The position numbers were made by a program, and so were the translations under genes. Positions 1 to 6,883 of a DNA stretch of 8,461 nucleotides are shown here, in pieces. Location of the stretch: NCBI GenBank assembly GCA_023417515.1, contig JAEZFL010000109.1, forward strand, positions 1-8,461, in the 5' to 3' direction. This stretch comes from Pseudomonadota bacterium. GTDB taxonomy: Bacteria; Pseudomonadota; Alphaproteobacteria; Sphingomonadales; Sphingomonadaceae. Below the pieces are notes generated by a model, which worked only from the letters and a program-made list of their open reading frames with translations, had not been told where the DNA came from and searched no databases. The stretch's first letter is position 1, and the number at the start of each line of letters is the position of its first letter.

Positions 1-126
1 CTTCGCACGCGCACAAAACTTGCAAGCCCGCCAGCAACTGCCAAGAGACACCCGCCATCTACGGGCGCCCGCTCGGCCTTGCCGCCCGGACATCCAAGCT
101 CGAATCGACAGGGGAAGGTTACAGGA
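1..126 (+). other. Leader region upstream of hppA
   Basis: No gene is visible here. A reading frame in phase with hppA is open from a TTG at 79, but nothing in those 16 extra codons looks like a pyrophosphatase N-terminus, so I treat it as untranslated. GGGGAAGG at 111-118 sits 8 nt before the ATG at 127 and is the likely ribosome binding site. A 10-bp palindrome (CGGGCGCCCG) lies at 62-71. TTGCAA at 20-25 could be a -35 element, but I see no convincing -10 partner, so the promoter is unplaced and may lie upstream of the window. Confidence 0.5.
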
Positions 127-2265
127 ATGACCGTCGTGCTCGCCGCCATCGGCTGTGGGATCATCGCCGTATTGTACGGCATCATCACCTCGCAGCGCGT
201 TCTCGCTGCGCCCGCCGGCAATGCCAAGATGATCGAGATTGCCGGGGCGATCCAGGAAGGCGCCAAGGCCTATCTCGGCCGCCAGTACACGACCATCGCC
301 ATCGTCGGGGTGATCGTCGCGGCTCTGGTCTGGTATTTCCTCGGCACCATTCCCGCGATCGGCTTCGTCATCGGCGCGCTTCTGTCTGGCGTCGCGGGCT
401 ATATCGGCATGAACATCTCGGTGCGCGCCAACGTCCGCACCGCGGAAGCCGCCCGCACCAGCCTTCAGCGCGGGCTCACCATCTCGTTCCAGTCGGGCGC
501 GATCACCGGAATGCTCGTCGCCGGCCTGGCCCTGCTCGCCATCGCCGGGCTGTTCTACGTGCTCGTCGGCATGCTCGGGCACGAAGCGACCGAACGCGAA
601 GTGATCGACGCTCTCGTCGCGCTCGCCTTCGGCGCCTCGCTCATCTCGATCTTCGCCCGTCTCGGCGGCGGCATCTTCACCAAGGCGGCCGACGTCGGCG
701 CCGACCTGGTCGGCAAGGTCGAGGCCGGAATTCCGGAGGACGACCCCCGCAACCCGGCGGTGATCGCCGACAACGTGGGCGACAATGTCGGCGACTGCGC
801 CGGCATGGCGGCCGACCTGTTCGAGACCTATGTCGTCACCGTCGGCGCCACCATGGTGCTGATCGCCCTTCTGATCGGCGGCGGCACGTCACCGTTCGCG
901 ACCGACGACCTCATGGCGCTGATGAGCCTCCCGCTGATCGTCGGCGGAGTGTGCATCGTCACTTCGATCATCGGCACCTTCATGGTCCGCCTCGGCGGCA
1001 AGCAGTCGATCATGGGCGCCCTCTACAAGGGCTTCTGGACCACCGCGATCCTGTCGGTTCCGGCGATCTACGCCGCCACTTGGTACACGCTCGGCGGCGA
1101 CATGAACTCGGTCGTCGCCTCGGTTCAGAGCCGCGGCGGTGAGCAGGCCTTCACCGGCATGGATCTGTTCTATTCCATGATGGTCGGCCTCGGCGTCACC
1201 GGGCTGATCGTGTGGATCACCGAATATTATACCGGCACCAACTATCGGCCGGTCAGGTCGATCGCCAAGGCCTCGGTCACCGGCCACGGCACCAACGTCA
1301 TCCAGGGCCTGGCGATCAGCCTTGAATCGACCGCTTTGCCGACCCTGGTGATCTGCGCCGGAATCGTCGTCTCCTACATGCTCGCCGGCCTCATCGGCAT
1401 CGCCTTCGCGGCGACGGCGATGCTGGCGCTGGCCGGCATGGTCGTTGCACTCGACGCCTACGGTCCGGTCACCGACAATGCCGGCGGCATTGCCGAGATG
1501 GCCGGGCTCGACGACGAGGTGCGCACCCGCACCGATGCGCTCGACGCGGTCGGCAACACCACCAAGGCGGTGACCAAGGGCTATGCGATCGGCTCGGCCG
1601 GCCTCGCCGCCCTTGTGCTGTTCGGCGCCTACACGACGGATCTCGGGATCTACTTCCCGGGCATCGCCGTCGATTTCAGCCTGGGCAATCCGTACGTCAT
1701 CGTCGGCCTGCTCCTCGGCGCTCTCCTCCCCTATCTGTTCGGCGCGTTCGGAATGACCGCGGTCGGCCGTGCGGCGGGAGCGGTGGTCGAGGACGTGCGC
1801 GGGCAGTTCCGCGACAATCCCGGCCTGATGGAAGGTACGGTGCGGCCCAATTATGCGCGCACCGTCGACATCGTCACCCGCGCCGCGATCAAGGAGATGA
1901 TCGTCCCGTCGCTGCTTCCGGTGGCGGCGCCGATCGTCGTCTACTTCCTGATCGACGCGGTCGCCGGCCAGGCCGATGCCTTCGCCGCGGTCGGCGCGCT
2001 TCTGCTCGGCGTGATCGTCTCGGGCCTGTTCGTCGCCATCTCGATGACGTCGGGCGGCGGCGCCTGGGACAATGCCAAGAAGCATATCGAGGACGGCAAT
2101 CACGGCGGCAAAGGTTCCGAGGCCCACAAGGCCGCGGTGACCGGCGACACGGTCGGCGATCCCTACAAGGACACTGCCGGTCCGGCCGTGAACCCGATGA
2201 TCAAGATCACCAACATCGTCGCCCTGCTGCTCCTCGCGGCGCTGGCTGGCGGCGCCGCCGGGTGA
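127..2265 (+). CDS. hppA: K+-insensitive H+-translocating membrane pyrophosphatase
   Basis: This polytopic inner-membrane enzyme hydrolyses pyrophosphate and uses the energy to pump protons out of the cytoplasm. The product is 712 aa, normal for bacterial H+-PPases, with many hydrophobic segments (the family has about 16). Visible family motifs: GADLVGK at residues 191-197 with the following VE, the Mg-PPi-binding run DNVGDNVGDCAG at 215-226, DNAKK at 648-652, and GDTVGDPYKDTAG at 673-685. In GNTTK (476-480) the last residue is Lys. In this family Lys at that site marks the K+-independent subclass, while K+-dependent enzymes have Ala, so proton pumping without K+ is expected. I chose the ATG at 127 over the in-frame TTG at 79 because of the GGGGAAGG 8 nt upstream and the hydrophobic N-terminus that follows. 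A hairpin 6 nt after the stop suggests a single-gene transcript. Confidence 0.97.
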   Translation: MTVVLAAIGCGIIAVLYGIITSQRVLAAPAGNAKMIEIAGAIQEGAKAYLGRQYTTIAIVGVIVAALVWYFLGTIPAIGFVIGALLSGVAGYIGMNISVRANVRTAEAARTSLQRGLTISFQSGAITGMLVAGLALLAIAGLFYVLVGMLGHEATEREVIDALVALAFGASLISIFARLGGGIFTKAADVGADLVGKVEAGIPEDDPRNPAVIADNVGDNVGDCAGMAADLFETYVVTVGATMVLIALLIGGGTSPFATDDLMALMSLPLIVGGVCIVTSIIGTFMVRLGGKQSIMGALYKGFWTTAILSVPAIYAATWYTLGGDMNSVVASVQSRGGEQAFTGMDLFYSMMVGLGVTGLIVWITEYYTGTNYRPVRSIAKASVTGHGTNVIQGLAISLESTALPTLVICAGIVVSYMLAGLIGIAFAATAMLALAGMVVALDAYGPVTDNAGGIAEMAGLDDEVRTRTDALDAVGNTTKAVTKGYAIGSAGLAALVLFGAYTTDLGIYFPGIAVDFSLGNPYVIVGLLLGALLPYLFGAFGMTAVGRAAGAVVEDVRGQFRDNPGLMEGTVRPNYARTVDIVTRAAIKEMIVPSLLPVAAPIVVYFLIDAVAGQADAFAAVGALLLGVIVSGLFVAISMTSGGGAWDNAKKHIEDGNHGGKGSEAHKAAVTGDTVGDPYKDTAGPAVNPMIKITNIVALLLLAALAGGAAG

Positions 2266-2271
2266 AGGTCT

Positions 2272-2295
2272 AGGCCCCTCCTTCGGGAGGGGCTT
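2272..2295 (+). terminator. Probable rho-independent terminator of hppA
   Basis: A perfect 8-bp stem GCCCCTCC (2274-2281) / GGAGGGGC (2286-2293) closes a TTCG tetraloop, the very stable C(UUCG)G form, and can extend outward with one G-U and one A-U pair. It begins 6 nt past the hppA stop. The T tract behind it is poor (TTGAATC), so termination may be incomplete. The hairpin itself is certain from sequence; its terminator role is inferred. Confidence 0.7.
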
Positions 2296-2321
2296 GAATC
2301 CTCAGCCGAGGTGCATATCCT

Positions 2322-2353
2322 CCCCCCTGTCTGCTGCCAGACAGGGGGGTTTT
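2322..2353 (+). terminator. Strong hairpin with T4 tail abutting the S9 peptidase start
   Basis: A perfect 12-bp stem CCCCCCTGTCTG (2322-2333) / CAGACAGGGGGG (2338-2349) with a CTGC loop is followed at once by TTTT (2350-2353). By shape it is a classic intrinsic terminator and could back up the hairpin at 2272-2295. It ends one base before the ATG of the next gene (2355), and its 3' G-run at 2344-2349 is the only Shine-Dalgarno-like sequence for that gene. It could therefore act as an attenuator or hide the ribosome binding site instead. Confidence 0.65.
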
Positions 2354-2354
2354 C

Positions 2355-4328
2355 ATGCGCGCTTTCAAATACTTACTGATCGGCATCGTCTGTGCCGCGG
2401 CGGTCCCGCTCGGCATTGCCGATGCGCAGGTCCGAACGACTGCCGCGCCGGCGACGCCGATCCCGGCCGCCATATTCGGGCGCCTGCCGCAGACCGACGC
2501 GCCGCGCATCTCCACCGACGGCTCGGCCATCGCCGCGAAGATTCGCGCCAACGGTCAGCAGGTCCTCGCGGTCATTCCGCTCGACGATCCCGATGCCCGC
2601 CCGGAAATCGTCGCCCGCGACGGCGAGTTCGACCAGCGCGACCAGCGGCGCGCCACGCGCTGGGAGTGGATCGATGCCGACAATCTCCTGATCTGGGTGC
2701 AGTCGCCCCAGGACCTCGAAGGCGAGCGGGTCACCGAAACCCGGCTGATCAGCTACAACCGCCGCACGCGCCAGGTCACCCGGCTCGGCTGGCAGGACAC
2801 ATTCGTCAACGGCGGCAACGTGATCTGGCGGTCGCGGTCCGGTCCGCCGCGAATCCTCATTTCCCGCAATGCCAGCGGCCGAAGCTTCGAGCGGCTCGGC
2901 AACCAGGAAGTCATTTCCGTCGATGTCGCCACCGGCCGCCACGAGGTGGTGATCTCCCCCCGTCGCGGGGTGCAGAGCTGGTATGCCGACGGCGAGGGCA
3001 ATGTCCGCCTCGGACTGAGCAGTGATCGCCAATCCGGCCGGGTCACGGCTTATTACCGCTCTCCGGGCGAAACCAACTTCCGGACCATCTACAGGGAGCA
3101 GACCGAGCGCTACCGCGAGCCGCCGCTGCCGCTGATCTTCCTTCCGGGCGACAAGGCGCTCGTGCAAAGCCGTCACGAGGGGTTCAGCGCGGTCTACGAG
3201 ATGGACCTCAACACCATGACCTTCGGCCGCAAGGTGTTCGGCGTCGACGGCTATGACGTCGCCGCGGTGGCCGGCAACCTCGAGGGCAACGCCCTGTCCC
3301 GCGCCGTCGTCATCGAGGACCGCGAGCGCAATTACTGGTTCGAGCCGCGCCTGCGCGAGATCCAGCAGGTTCTCGACGAGACCTGGGGCGCCGGCAATGC
3401 CGAGCTGGTTTCCGCCGATCATGGCCGTGAGCGGCTGATCATTCGCGTCGGTGCGCCGAACCAGGCCGGCTCCTATCAGCTCTACGACACCCGCACCGGC
3501 GACATCCGCCACATCGGCTGGGTCAATAACGAGCTTCGCGACATGCCGCTGAACCCGGTGCGCACGGTCCGCTACCAGACCAGCGACGGCAAGACGATCG
3601 CCGCGGTGCTGACCCTTCCGCGGCTGCGCGAGCACCGCAACCTGCCCCTCATCGTGCTGCCCCATGGCGGCCCGTGGGCGCGCGACTATGAGACCTGGGA
3701 CATGTGGGCGCAGCCGCTCGCTGAGATGGGCTATGCGGTGGTCCAGCCCAATTTCCGCGGCTCGTCCGGCTACGGCTATGACTGGGAGGCGGCGAGCGAC
3801 GGCAATTGGGGCATCCGCATGCAGGACGACCTCATCGACGCCATCGCCTATCTCGCCGGCCAGGGCATCGCCGACCGCCGTCGCGTGTGCATCATGGGCT
3901 GGTCCTATGGCGGCTATGCGGCGTCCCGCGCTGCGCAGCGGGACGGCCAGCATTATCGCTGCGCGATCAGCGGCGCGGGGGTGCACGACATTCCCAACAT
4001 GGTCGCCTATGACCGCGAGTATCTCGGCCGCTACGGGTCGTCCTATATCGGCAGCGCCGCATCGCGGCTCGCCGAGGTTTCGCCGGCCCGCTTCCCGCAG
4101 CAATATTCGATCCCGATCCTGATCGTGCACGGCGCCCGCGACGAGCGCGTGCCGGTGGCCCAGTCGCGCGATCTGGTCGCCCGCCTCCGGGCCGCCGGCA
4201 AGGTCGAGGGCCGCGACTTCGTTTATCTCGAGCAGCCGCGCAACACCCACAATCTGCCGCTCGAGGAGGACCGGGTGCAGTTCATCGAGGCGGTCCAGCG
4301 CTTTCTCGCCCAGCACAATCCGGCCTGA
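2355..4328 (+). CDS. Secreted S9-family serine peptidase (prolyl oligopeptidase / acylaminoacyl-peptidase type)
   Basis: The predicted product, 657 aa, cleaves short peptides in the periplasm or outside the cell. Residues 1-24 form a signal peptide: basic start (MRAFK), hydrophobic core, and ADA|Q cleavage site near 24/25. No lipobox is seen. Residues about 40-400 match the poorly conserved beta-propeller region of S9 enzymes. The alpha/beta-hydrolase domain follows, with HGGP (437-440) at the oxyanion region, QPNFRGSSGYG, the nucleophile motif GWSYGG with Ser517, HGARDERVP with Asp596, and THN with His632, giving a complete Ser-Asp-His triad. The ATG at 2355 is chosen because it gives the signal peptide, although a hairpin ends just before it. 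The GST-like gene starts 3 nt after the stop, so the two are probably co-transcribed. Family assignment is firm; the exact substrate is unknown. Confidence 0.93.
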   Translation: MRAFKYLLIGIVCAAAVPLGIADAQVRTTAAPATPIPAAIFGRLPQTDAPRISTDGSAIAAKIRANGQQVLAVIPLDDPDARPEIVARDGEFDQRDQRRATRWEWIDADNLLIWVQSPQDLEGERVTETRLISYNRRTRQVTRLGWQDTFVNGGNVIWRSRSGPPRILISRNASGRSFERLGNQEVISVDVATGRHEVVISPRRGVQSWYADGEGNVRLGLSSDRQSGRVTAYYRSPGETNFRTIYREQTERYREPPLPLIFLPGDKALVQSRHEGFSAVYEMDLNTMTFGRKVFGVDGYDVAAVAGNLEGNALSRAVVIEDRERNYWFEPRLREIQQVLDETWGAGNAELVSADHGRERLIIRVGAPNQAGSYQLYDTRTGDIRHIGWVNNELRDMPLNPVRTVRYQTSDGKTIAAVLTLPRLREHRNLPLIVLPHGGPWARDYETWDMWAQPLAEMGYAVVQPNFRGSSGYGYDWEAASDGNWGIRMQDDLIDAIAYLAGQGIADRRRVCIMGWSYGGYAASRAAQRDGQHYRCAISGAGVHDIPNMVAYDREYLGRYGSSYIGSAASRLAEVSPARFPQQYSIPILIVHGARDERVPVAQSRDLVARLRAAGKVEGRDFVYLEQPRNTHNLPLEEDRVQFIEAVQRFLAQHNPA

Positions 4329-4331
4329 GCC

Positions 4332-4937
4332 ATGCGCCTGCTCGTCACCCCGGCCAGCCCCTATGCCCGCAAGGCCCGGGCGGCGGTGATCGAGCTCGGC
4401 CTCGAGGACCGGGTCGAGACGGTCATGGTGCCGATCCGCCTGCCGCAGCAGGCCAAGCCCGACGTCGAGGCGGTCAATCCTCTCGGCAAGATTCCTGCGC
4501 TGCAGCTCGACGACGGGTCGGTCGTCGTCGATTCCCCGGTGATCGTCGCCTATCTGAACGAGCTTGCGGGCGGCGACCTCATCCCAAGCGGCGCGGAGAA
4601 GTGGCGCGTCCTGACGATGGAGGCGCTCGCCGACGGAATCATGGATGCCGGCTTCGTCCTGCGCATGGAGCAGCTCAAGGACGAGGCGAAGCGCGACCGC
4701 GCCGAGGTTGATGCCTATGCCGGCAAGATCGCCCGCACCCTCGATCAGCTCGAGCGGCGCCCGGTCTGGGCGCGGGGCAGCTTTCATCTGGGGCAGCTCG
4801 CTTTGGCCTGCGCTATCGACTGGCTCCGCTTCCGCGACCTTGTTCCTGACCCGCTGCCCGGCCACCCGCGGATCGCGAGGATGATCGCGGAGGTCTCGCA
4901 ACGGCCATCGCTGGCCGCGACCCGTCCCACCACGTGA
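4332..4937 (+). CDS. Glutathione S-transferase family protein
   Basis: A 201-aa cytoplasmic protein of the usual GST length. The N-terminal thioredoxin-like half has SPYARK at residues 9-14, where Ser9 is the candidate glutathione-activating residue, then NPLGKIPAL at 49-57 with the cis-Pro (Pro55), and DS at 67-68, the pair that normally binds the glutathione gamma-glutamyl group. The C-terminal helical half ends with a stretch resembling the GST motif L-A-x-A-x-D-W-L-x-F-R. Such proteins conjugate glutathione to electrophiles or reduce peroxides; which applies here cannot be read from sequence. It begins 3 nt after the S9 peptidase stop with no clear Shine-Dalgarno sequence, suggesting translational coupling. 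A functional link between the two is not obvious. Confidence 0.9.
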   Translation: MRLLVTPASPYARKARAAVIELGLEDRVETVMVPIRLPQQAKPDVEAVNPLGKIPALQLDDGSVVVDSPVIVAYLNELAGGDLIPSGAEKWRVLTMEALADGIMDAGFVLRMEQLKDEAKRDRAEVDAYAGKIARTLDQLERRPVWARGSFHLGQLALACAIDWLRFRDLVPDPLPGHPRIARMIAEVSQRPSLAATRPTT

Positions 4938-4958
4938 CCCTGCGCCTTCCCTTTTTCA

Positions 4959-4988
4959 GCCTTAGACGATAAGGCACCGCGTCTTTTT
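4959..4988 (+). other. Short inverted repeat and T tract between the GST gene and infA
   Basis: A perfect 6-bp stem GCCTTA (4959-4964) / TAAGGC (4970-4975) encloses a 5-nt loop, and T5 follows at 4984-4988. The T run begins 8 nt past the stem, too far for a textbook terminator. It may be a weak terminator for the upstream operon or part of the infA leader. I find no clear -35/-10 pair in the 76-nt gap from 4938 to 5013, although infA needs a promoter somewhere nearby. Confidence 0.35.
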
Positions 4989-5013
4989 CGCCCTGAGAAC
5001 CCGCGAGGATTGT

Positions 5014-5232
5014 TTGGCCAAGGAAGAACTTCTCGAGATGCGCGGCACGGTGGTCGAGCTGCTGCCCAACGCCATGTTCCGAGTGAAGCTGGAGAATGGC
5101 CACGAGATCCTCGGGCACACGGCCGGCAAGATGCGCAAGAACCGCATCCGCGTGCTCACCGGCGACGACGTGCTGGTCGAGCTGACGCCCTACGACCTCA
5201 CCAAGGGACGCATTACCTATCGGTTCAAGTGA
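5014..5232 (+). CDS. infA: Translation initiation factor IF-1
   Basis: IF-1 is a single OB-fold (S1-like) protein that binds the A site of the 30S subunit and helps IF-2 and IF-3 during initiation. The 72-aa product has the normal length and the conserved blocks MAKEELLEM, VVELLPNAMFRV, LENGHEILGH, GKMRKNRIRV and the ending LTPYDLTKGRITYRFK. The start is a TTG at 5014, preceded by GAGGA at 5005-5009. The first ATG (5038) would remove the conserved MAKE N-terminus, so TTG is strongly preferred. infA opens the cluster infA-maf-RNase-yacG-tRNA-Phe. The stop codon overlaps the first base pairs of a hairpin (5231-5250), which may end or attenuate the transcript before maf. Confidence 0.97.
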   Translation: MAKEELLEMRGTVVELLPNAMFRVKLENGHEILGHTAGKMRKNRIRVLTGDDVLVELTPYDLTKGRITYRFK

Positions 5233-5250
5233 CGGCTCCCACTAGCCGTC
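5231..5250 (+). other. Hairpin at the infA stop codon
   Basis: A perfect 7-bp stem GACGGCT (5231-5237) / AGCCGTC (5244-5250) with a 6-nt loop starts within the infA stop codon. No T tract follows, so it is not a typical intrinsic terminator. Its 3' arm shares CCGTC (5246-5250) with the left end of the adjoining repeat, so the two structures exclude each other. Confidence 0.5.
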
Positions 5251-5329
5251 ACCCTGAACTTGTTTCAGGGCCCATGTTGCCGCTGGCGCAGGTGTGCCAA
5301 TGGATGCTGAAACGAGTTCAGCATGACGG
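5246..5329 (+). repeat. 84-bp intergenic palindromic repeat of two hairpin arms
   Basis: Two 30-nt arms, 5246-5275 and 5300-5329, are inverted copies of each other matching at 24 of 30 positions. Each arm is also a hairpin on its own: CCCTGAA (5252-5258) / TTCAGGG (5264-5270) on the left and ATGCTGAA (5304-5311) / TTCAGCAT (5317-5324) on the right. The 24-nt spacer holds a smaller imperfect stem (TGGC 5284-5287 / GCCA 5296-5299). From memory, this CCTGAAC-TTGTTTCAGG type of element is common between genes in Sphingomonadales; copy number cannot be seen from one window. The right arm runs into maf and includes its ATG (5323) and the next four bases. Confidence 0.8.
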
Positions 5330-5901
5330 ATAAGGCCAAACTCATCCTCGCCTCGGCCTCGCCCCGGCGGCTCGAGCTGCTCGGCCGCCTCGGGCTCGTG
5401 CCCGACGAGATCGTCCACGCCGACATCGACGAGACCCCGCGCAAGGCCGAGCTGCCGACCCTTTATGCCGCGCGCATGGCGGCTGAGAAGGCGGCGGCGG
5501 TGAGCCGGCCGGGGGACGTGCTTGTTGCGGCTGACACTGTGGTCGCGGCCGGGCGGCGGATCCTGCCGAAGACCGAGACGGAGGACGAGGCACGGGCATC
5601 GCTGCACCTGTTGTCGGGACGGCGGCACCGAGTCCATTCAGCGGTCACCGTCATCGACCGCGACGGCAAGGCGCGCCATCGCCTGTCGACCAGCATCGTC
5701 GCGTTCAAGCCGCTCAGCGATGACGAGATCGCCGCTTATCTCGACAGCGGCGAATGGCAGGGCAAGGCCGGCGGCTATGCCATCCAGGGCCGCGCCGAGG
5801 CGCTCGTTCGAATGCTCCAGGGCAGCCATTCCGGCGTGATGGGCCTGCCGCTGTTCGAGACCCGGGCGCTGCTTCGCGCCGCCGACTGGCCGATCGGCTG
5901 A
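5323..5901 (+). CDS. maf: Maf/YhdE-type nucleoside triphosphate pyrophosphatase (dTTP/UTP)
   Basis: A cytoplasmic house-cleaning enzyme that hydrolyses dTTP, UTP and modified nucleotides to the monophosphate plus pyrophosphate. The 192-aa length fits the family. Visible motifs are SASPRR at residues 11-16, AADTVV with the putative catalytic Asp71, and GKAGGYAIQG at 147-156. The KAGGYAIQG form points to the YhdE (dTTP/UTP) branch, not the YceF (m7GTP) branch. The ATG at 5323 is the only workable start: a TGA at 5308-5310 closes the frame upstream and the conserved SASPRR lies only ten codons downstream. That ATG lies inside the right arm of the palindromic repeat and has no clear Shine-Dalgarno sequence, so initiation may be inefficient or structure-dependent. 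The RNase gene follows after 4 nt. Confidence 0.95.
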   Translation: MTDKAKLILASASPRRLELLGRLGLVPDEIVHADIDETPRKAELPTLYAARMAAEKAAAVSRPGDVLVAADTVVAAGRRILPKTETEDEARASLHLLSGRRHRVHSAVTVIDRDGKARHRLSTSIVAFKPLSDDEIAAYLDSGEWQGKAGGYAIQGRAEALVRMLQGSHSGVMGLPLFETRALLRAADWPIG

Positions 5902-5905
5902 GCCT

Positions 5906-6883
5906 ATGAGCGCCTGGCTCTACGAAGAGGGGATCGGCGAGAATCGCGCGATCCGCATCGAGCGGGGAGAGATCGTCGAGGCCGTCATCGAGCTTCCGGG
6001 TCGGCTCGGCGCAGGCGCGGTGGTCGAGGCGCGGCTGATCGACGTCCAGCAGCCCGGGCGGCGCGGGCTGGTACGCCTTGACAGCGGCGACGAGGCGATC
6101 CTGTCGCCGATTCCTGCGGGCGTTACCGAAGGAGCGGCGCTCCGGGTCGAAGTCGTTCGCGAGCCGCTCCCCGAAACCGGGCGGGCCAAGCGCGCCAAGG
6201 TGCGGCCGAGCAATGCCTCGATGCGTCCCGCTCCGCCGCTGGTCGAGCGGCTCGGCGGCTGGGCTCCGCATGCGCCAGGCCGGATCGACCTGTTCGAGCA
6301 AGCCGGCTGGAGCGAGCTGATCGAGAGTGCCGAGACCGGTGAGATTCCCTTTCCCGGCGGCGGCCTGCGCATGAGCCTCACGCCCGCCATGACCCTGTTC
6401 GACGTCGACGGAATGCTCGAGCCGGCGGCGCTCGCGGTGGCCGGGGCACGCGCGGCGGGCCAGGCCATCCGCCGCTTCGGCATCGGCGGCTCGATCGGGA
6501 TCGACCTTCCCACCCTGTCCGCCAAGGCCGACCGCCTCAAGGCCGCCGAAGCGCTCGACGCGGTCCTTCCCCAGCCGTTCGAGCGCACCGCCGTCAACGG
6601 CTTCGGCTTCCTCCAGCTGGTGCGCCGGCGCGAGCGGCGCTCGATTCCCGAAATTGTCCAGTCCGACCCGGTCGGCGCCGCCACGCGGGCGCTGCTGCGC
6701 CGGGCCGAGCGCGCCGGGCCGGGGCCGCTGCTCCTGGTTGCCGCGCCGGAGGTGGTTGCGCGAATCGAATCCGAGAAAGGCTGGGCCGACGCGCTGCAGC
6801 GCCGCACGGGCGGCGCGATCGGCTTGCAGGCGGACCCCGGCCAGCCCATATTCGCGGGATATGTCCATCACCGGCAAAGCTAG
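5906..6883 (+). CDS. Short ribonuclease E/G-family protein
   Basis: A 325-aa protein related to RNase E/G, endoribonucleases that process rRNA and start mRNA decay. Residues 1 to about 85 (IRIERGEIVEAVIELPGR onward) resemble the N-terminal strands and S1-like domain of RNase G. The catalytic part has FDVDG (Asp166) and GGSIGIDLPTL (Asp200), matching the two metal-binding aspartates of E. coli RNase E (D303, D346), though spaced 34 rather than 43 residues apart. The C-terminal part ends in a DPxQP-like region. RNase G is about 490 aa; this protein is shorter and shows no CPxCxG Zn-link, so tetramer formation may differ or activity may be reduced. Position between maf and yacG fits the alphaproteobacterial arrangement. 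It starts 4 nt after maf and overlaps yacG by 23 nt, suggesting coupled translation. I give no symbol because it is not a full-length rng. Confidence 0.85.
   Translation: MSAWLYEEGIGENRAIRIERGEIVEAVIELPGRLGAGAVVEARLIDVQQPGRRGLVRLDSGDEAILSPIPAGVTEGAALRVEVVREPLPETGRAKRAKVRPSNASMRPAPPLVERLGGWAPHAPGRIDLFEQAGWSELIESAETGEIPFPGGGLRMSLTPAMTLFDVDGMLEPAALAVAGARAAGQAIRRFGIGGSIGIDLPTLSAKADRLKAAEALDAVLPQPFERTAVNGFGFLQLVRRRERRSIPEIVQSDPVGAATRALLRRAERAGPGPLLLVAAPEVVARIESEKGWADALQRRTGGAIGLQADPGQPIFAGYVHHRQS

Noticed and set aside
79..126. Extended N-terminus of hppA from the TTG at 79
   Set aside because: The extra residues are polar and unlike the family; the ATG at 127 has a good ribosome binding site.
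889..2127. 412-aa minus-strand frame opposite hppA
   Set aside because: It lies wholly within a gene with unmistakable family motifs and has His/Asp/Arg-rich composition with no domain.
2355..2430. Lipoprotein signal (Cys13) on the S9 peptidase
   Set aside because: The residues before Cys13 (GIV) do not fit the lipobox, which needs a small residue at -1; an ADA|Q signal peptidase I site fits better.
2294..3025. 243-aa + strand frame overlapping the S9 peptidase in another phase
   Set aside because: Arg/Pro/Ala-rich alternate-frame translation without motifs, overlapping a protein with a clear signal peptide and catalytic triad.
2373..4901. 842-aa open frame on the minus strand opposite the S9 peptidase and GST genes
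   Set aside because: It is the antisense shadow of two well-recognised genes, spans both, and its composition (Asp/Arg/Ala-rich, no motifs) is typical of antisense frames in GC-rich DNA.
5714..6877. 387-aa and 309-aa minus-strand frames opposite maf and the RNase gene
   Set aside because: Shadow frames; no recognisable domain, while the + strand encodes conserved proteins.
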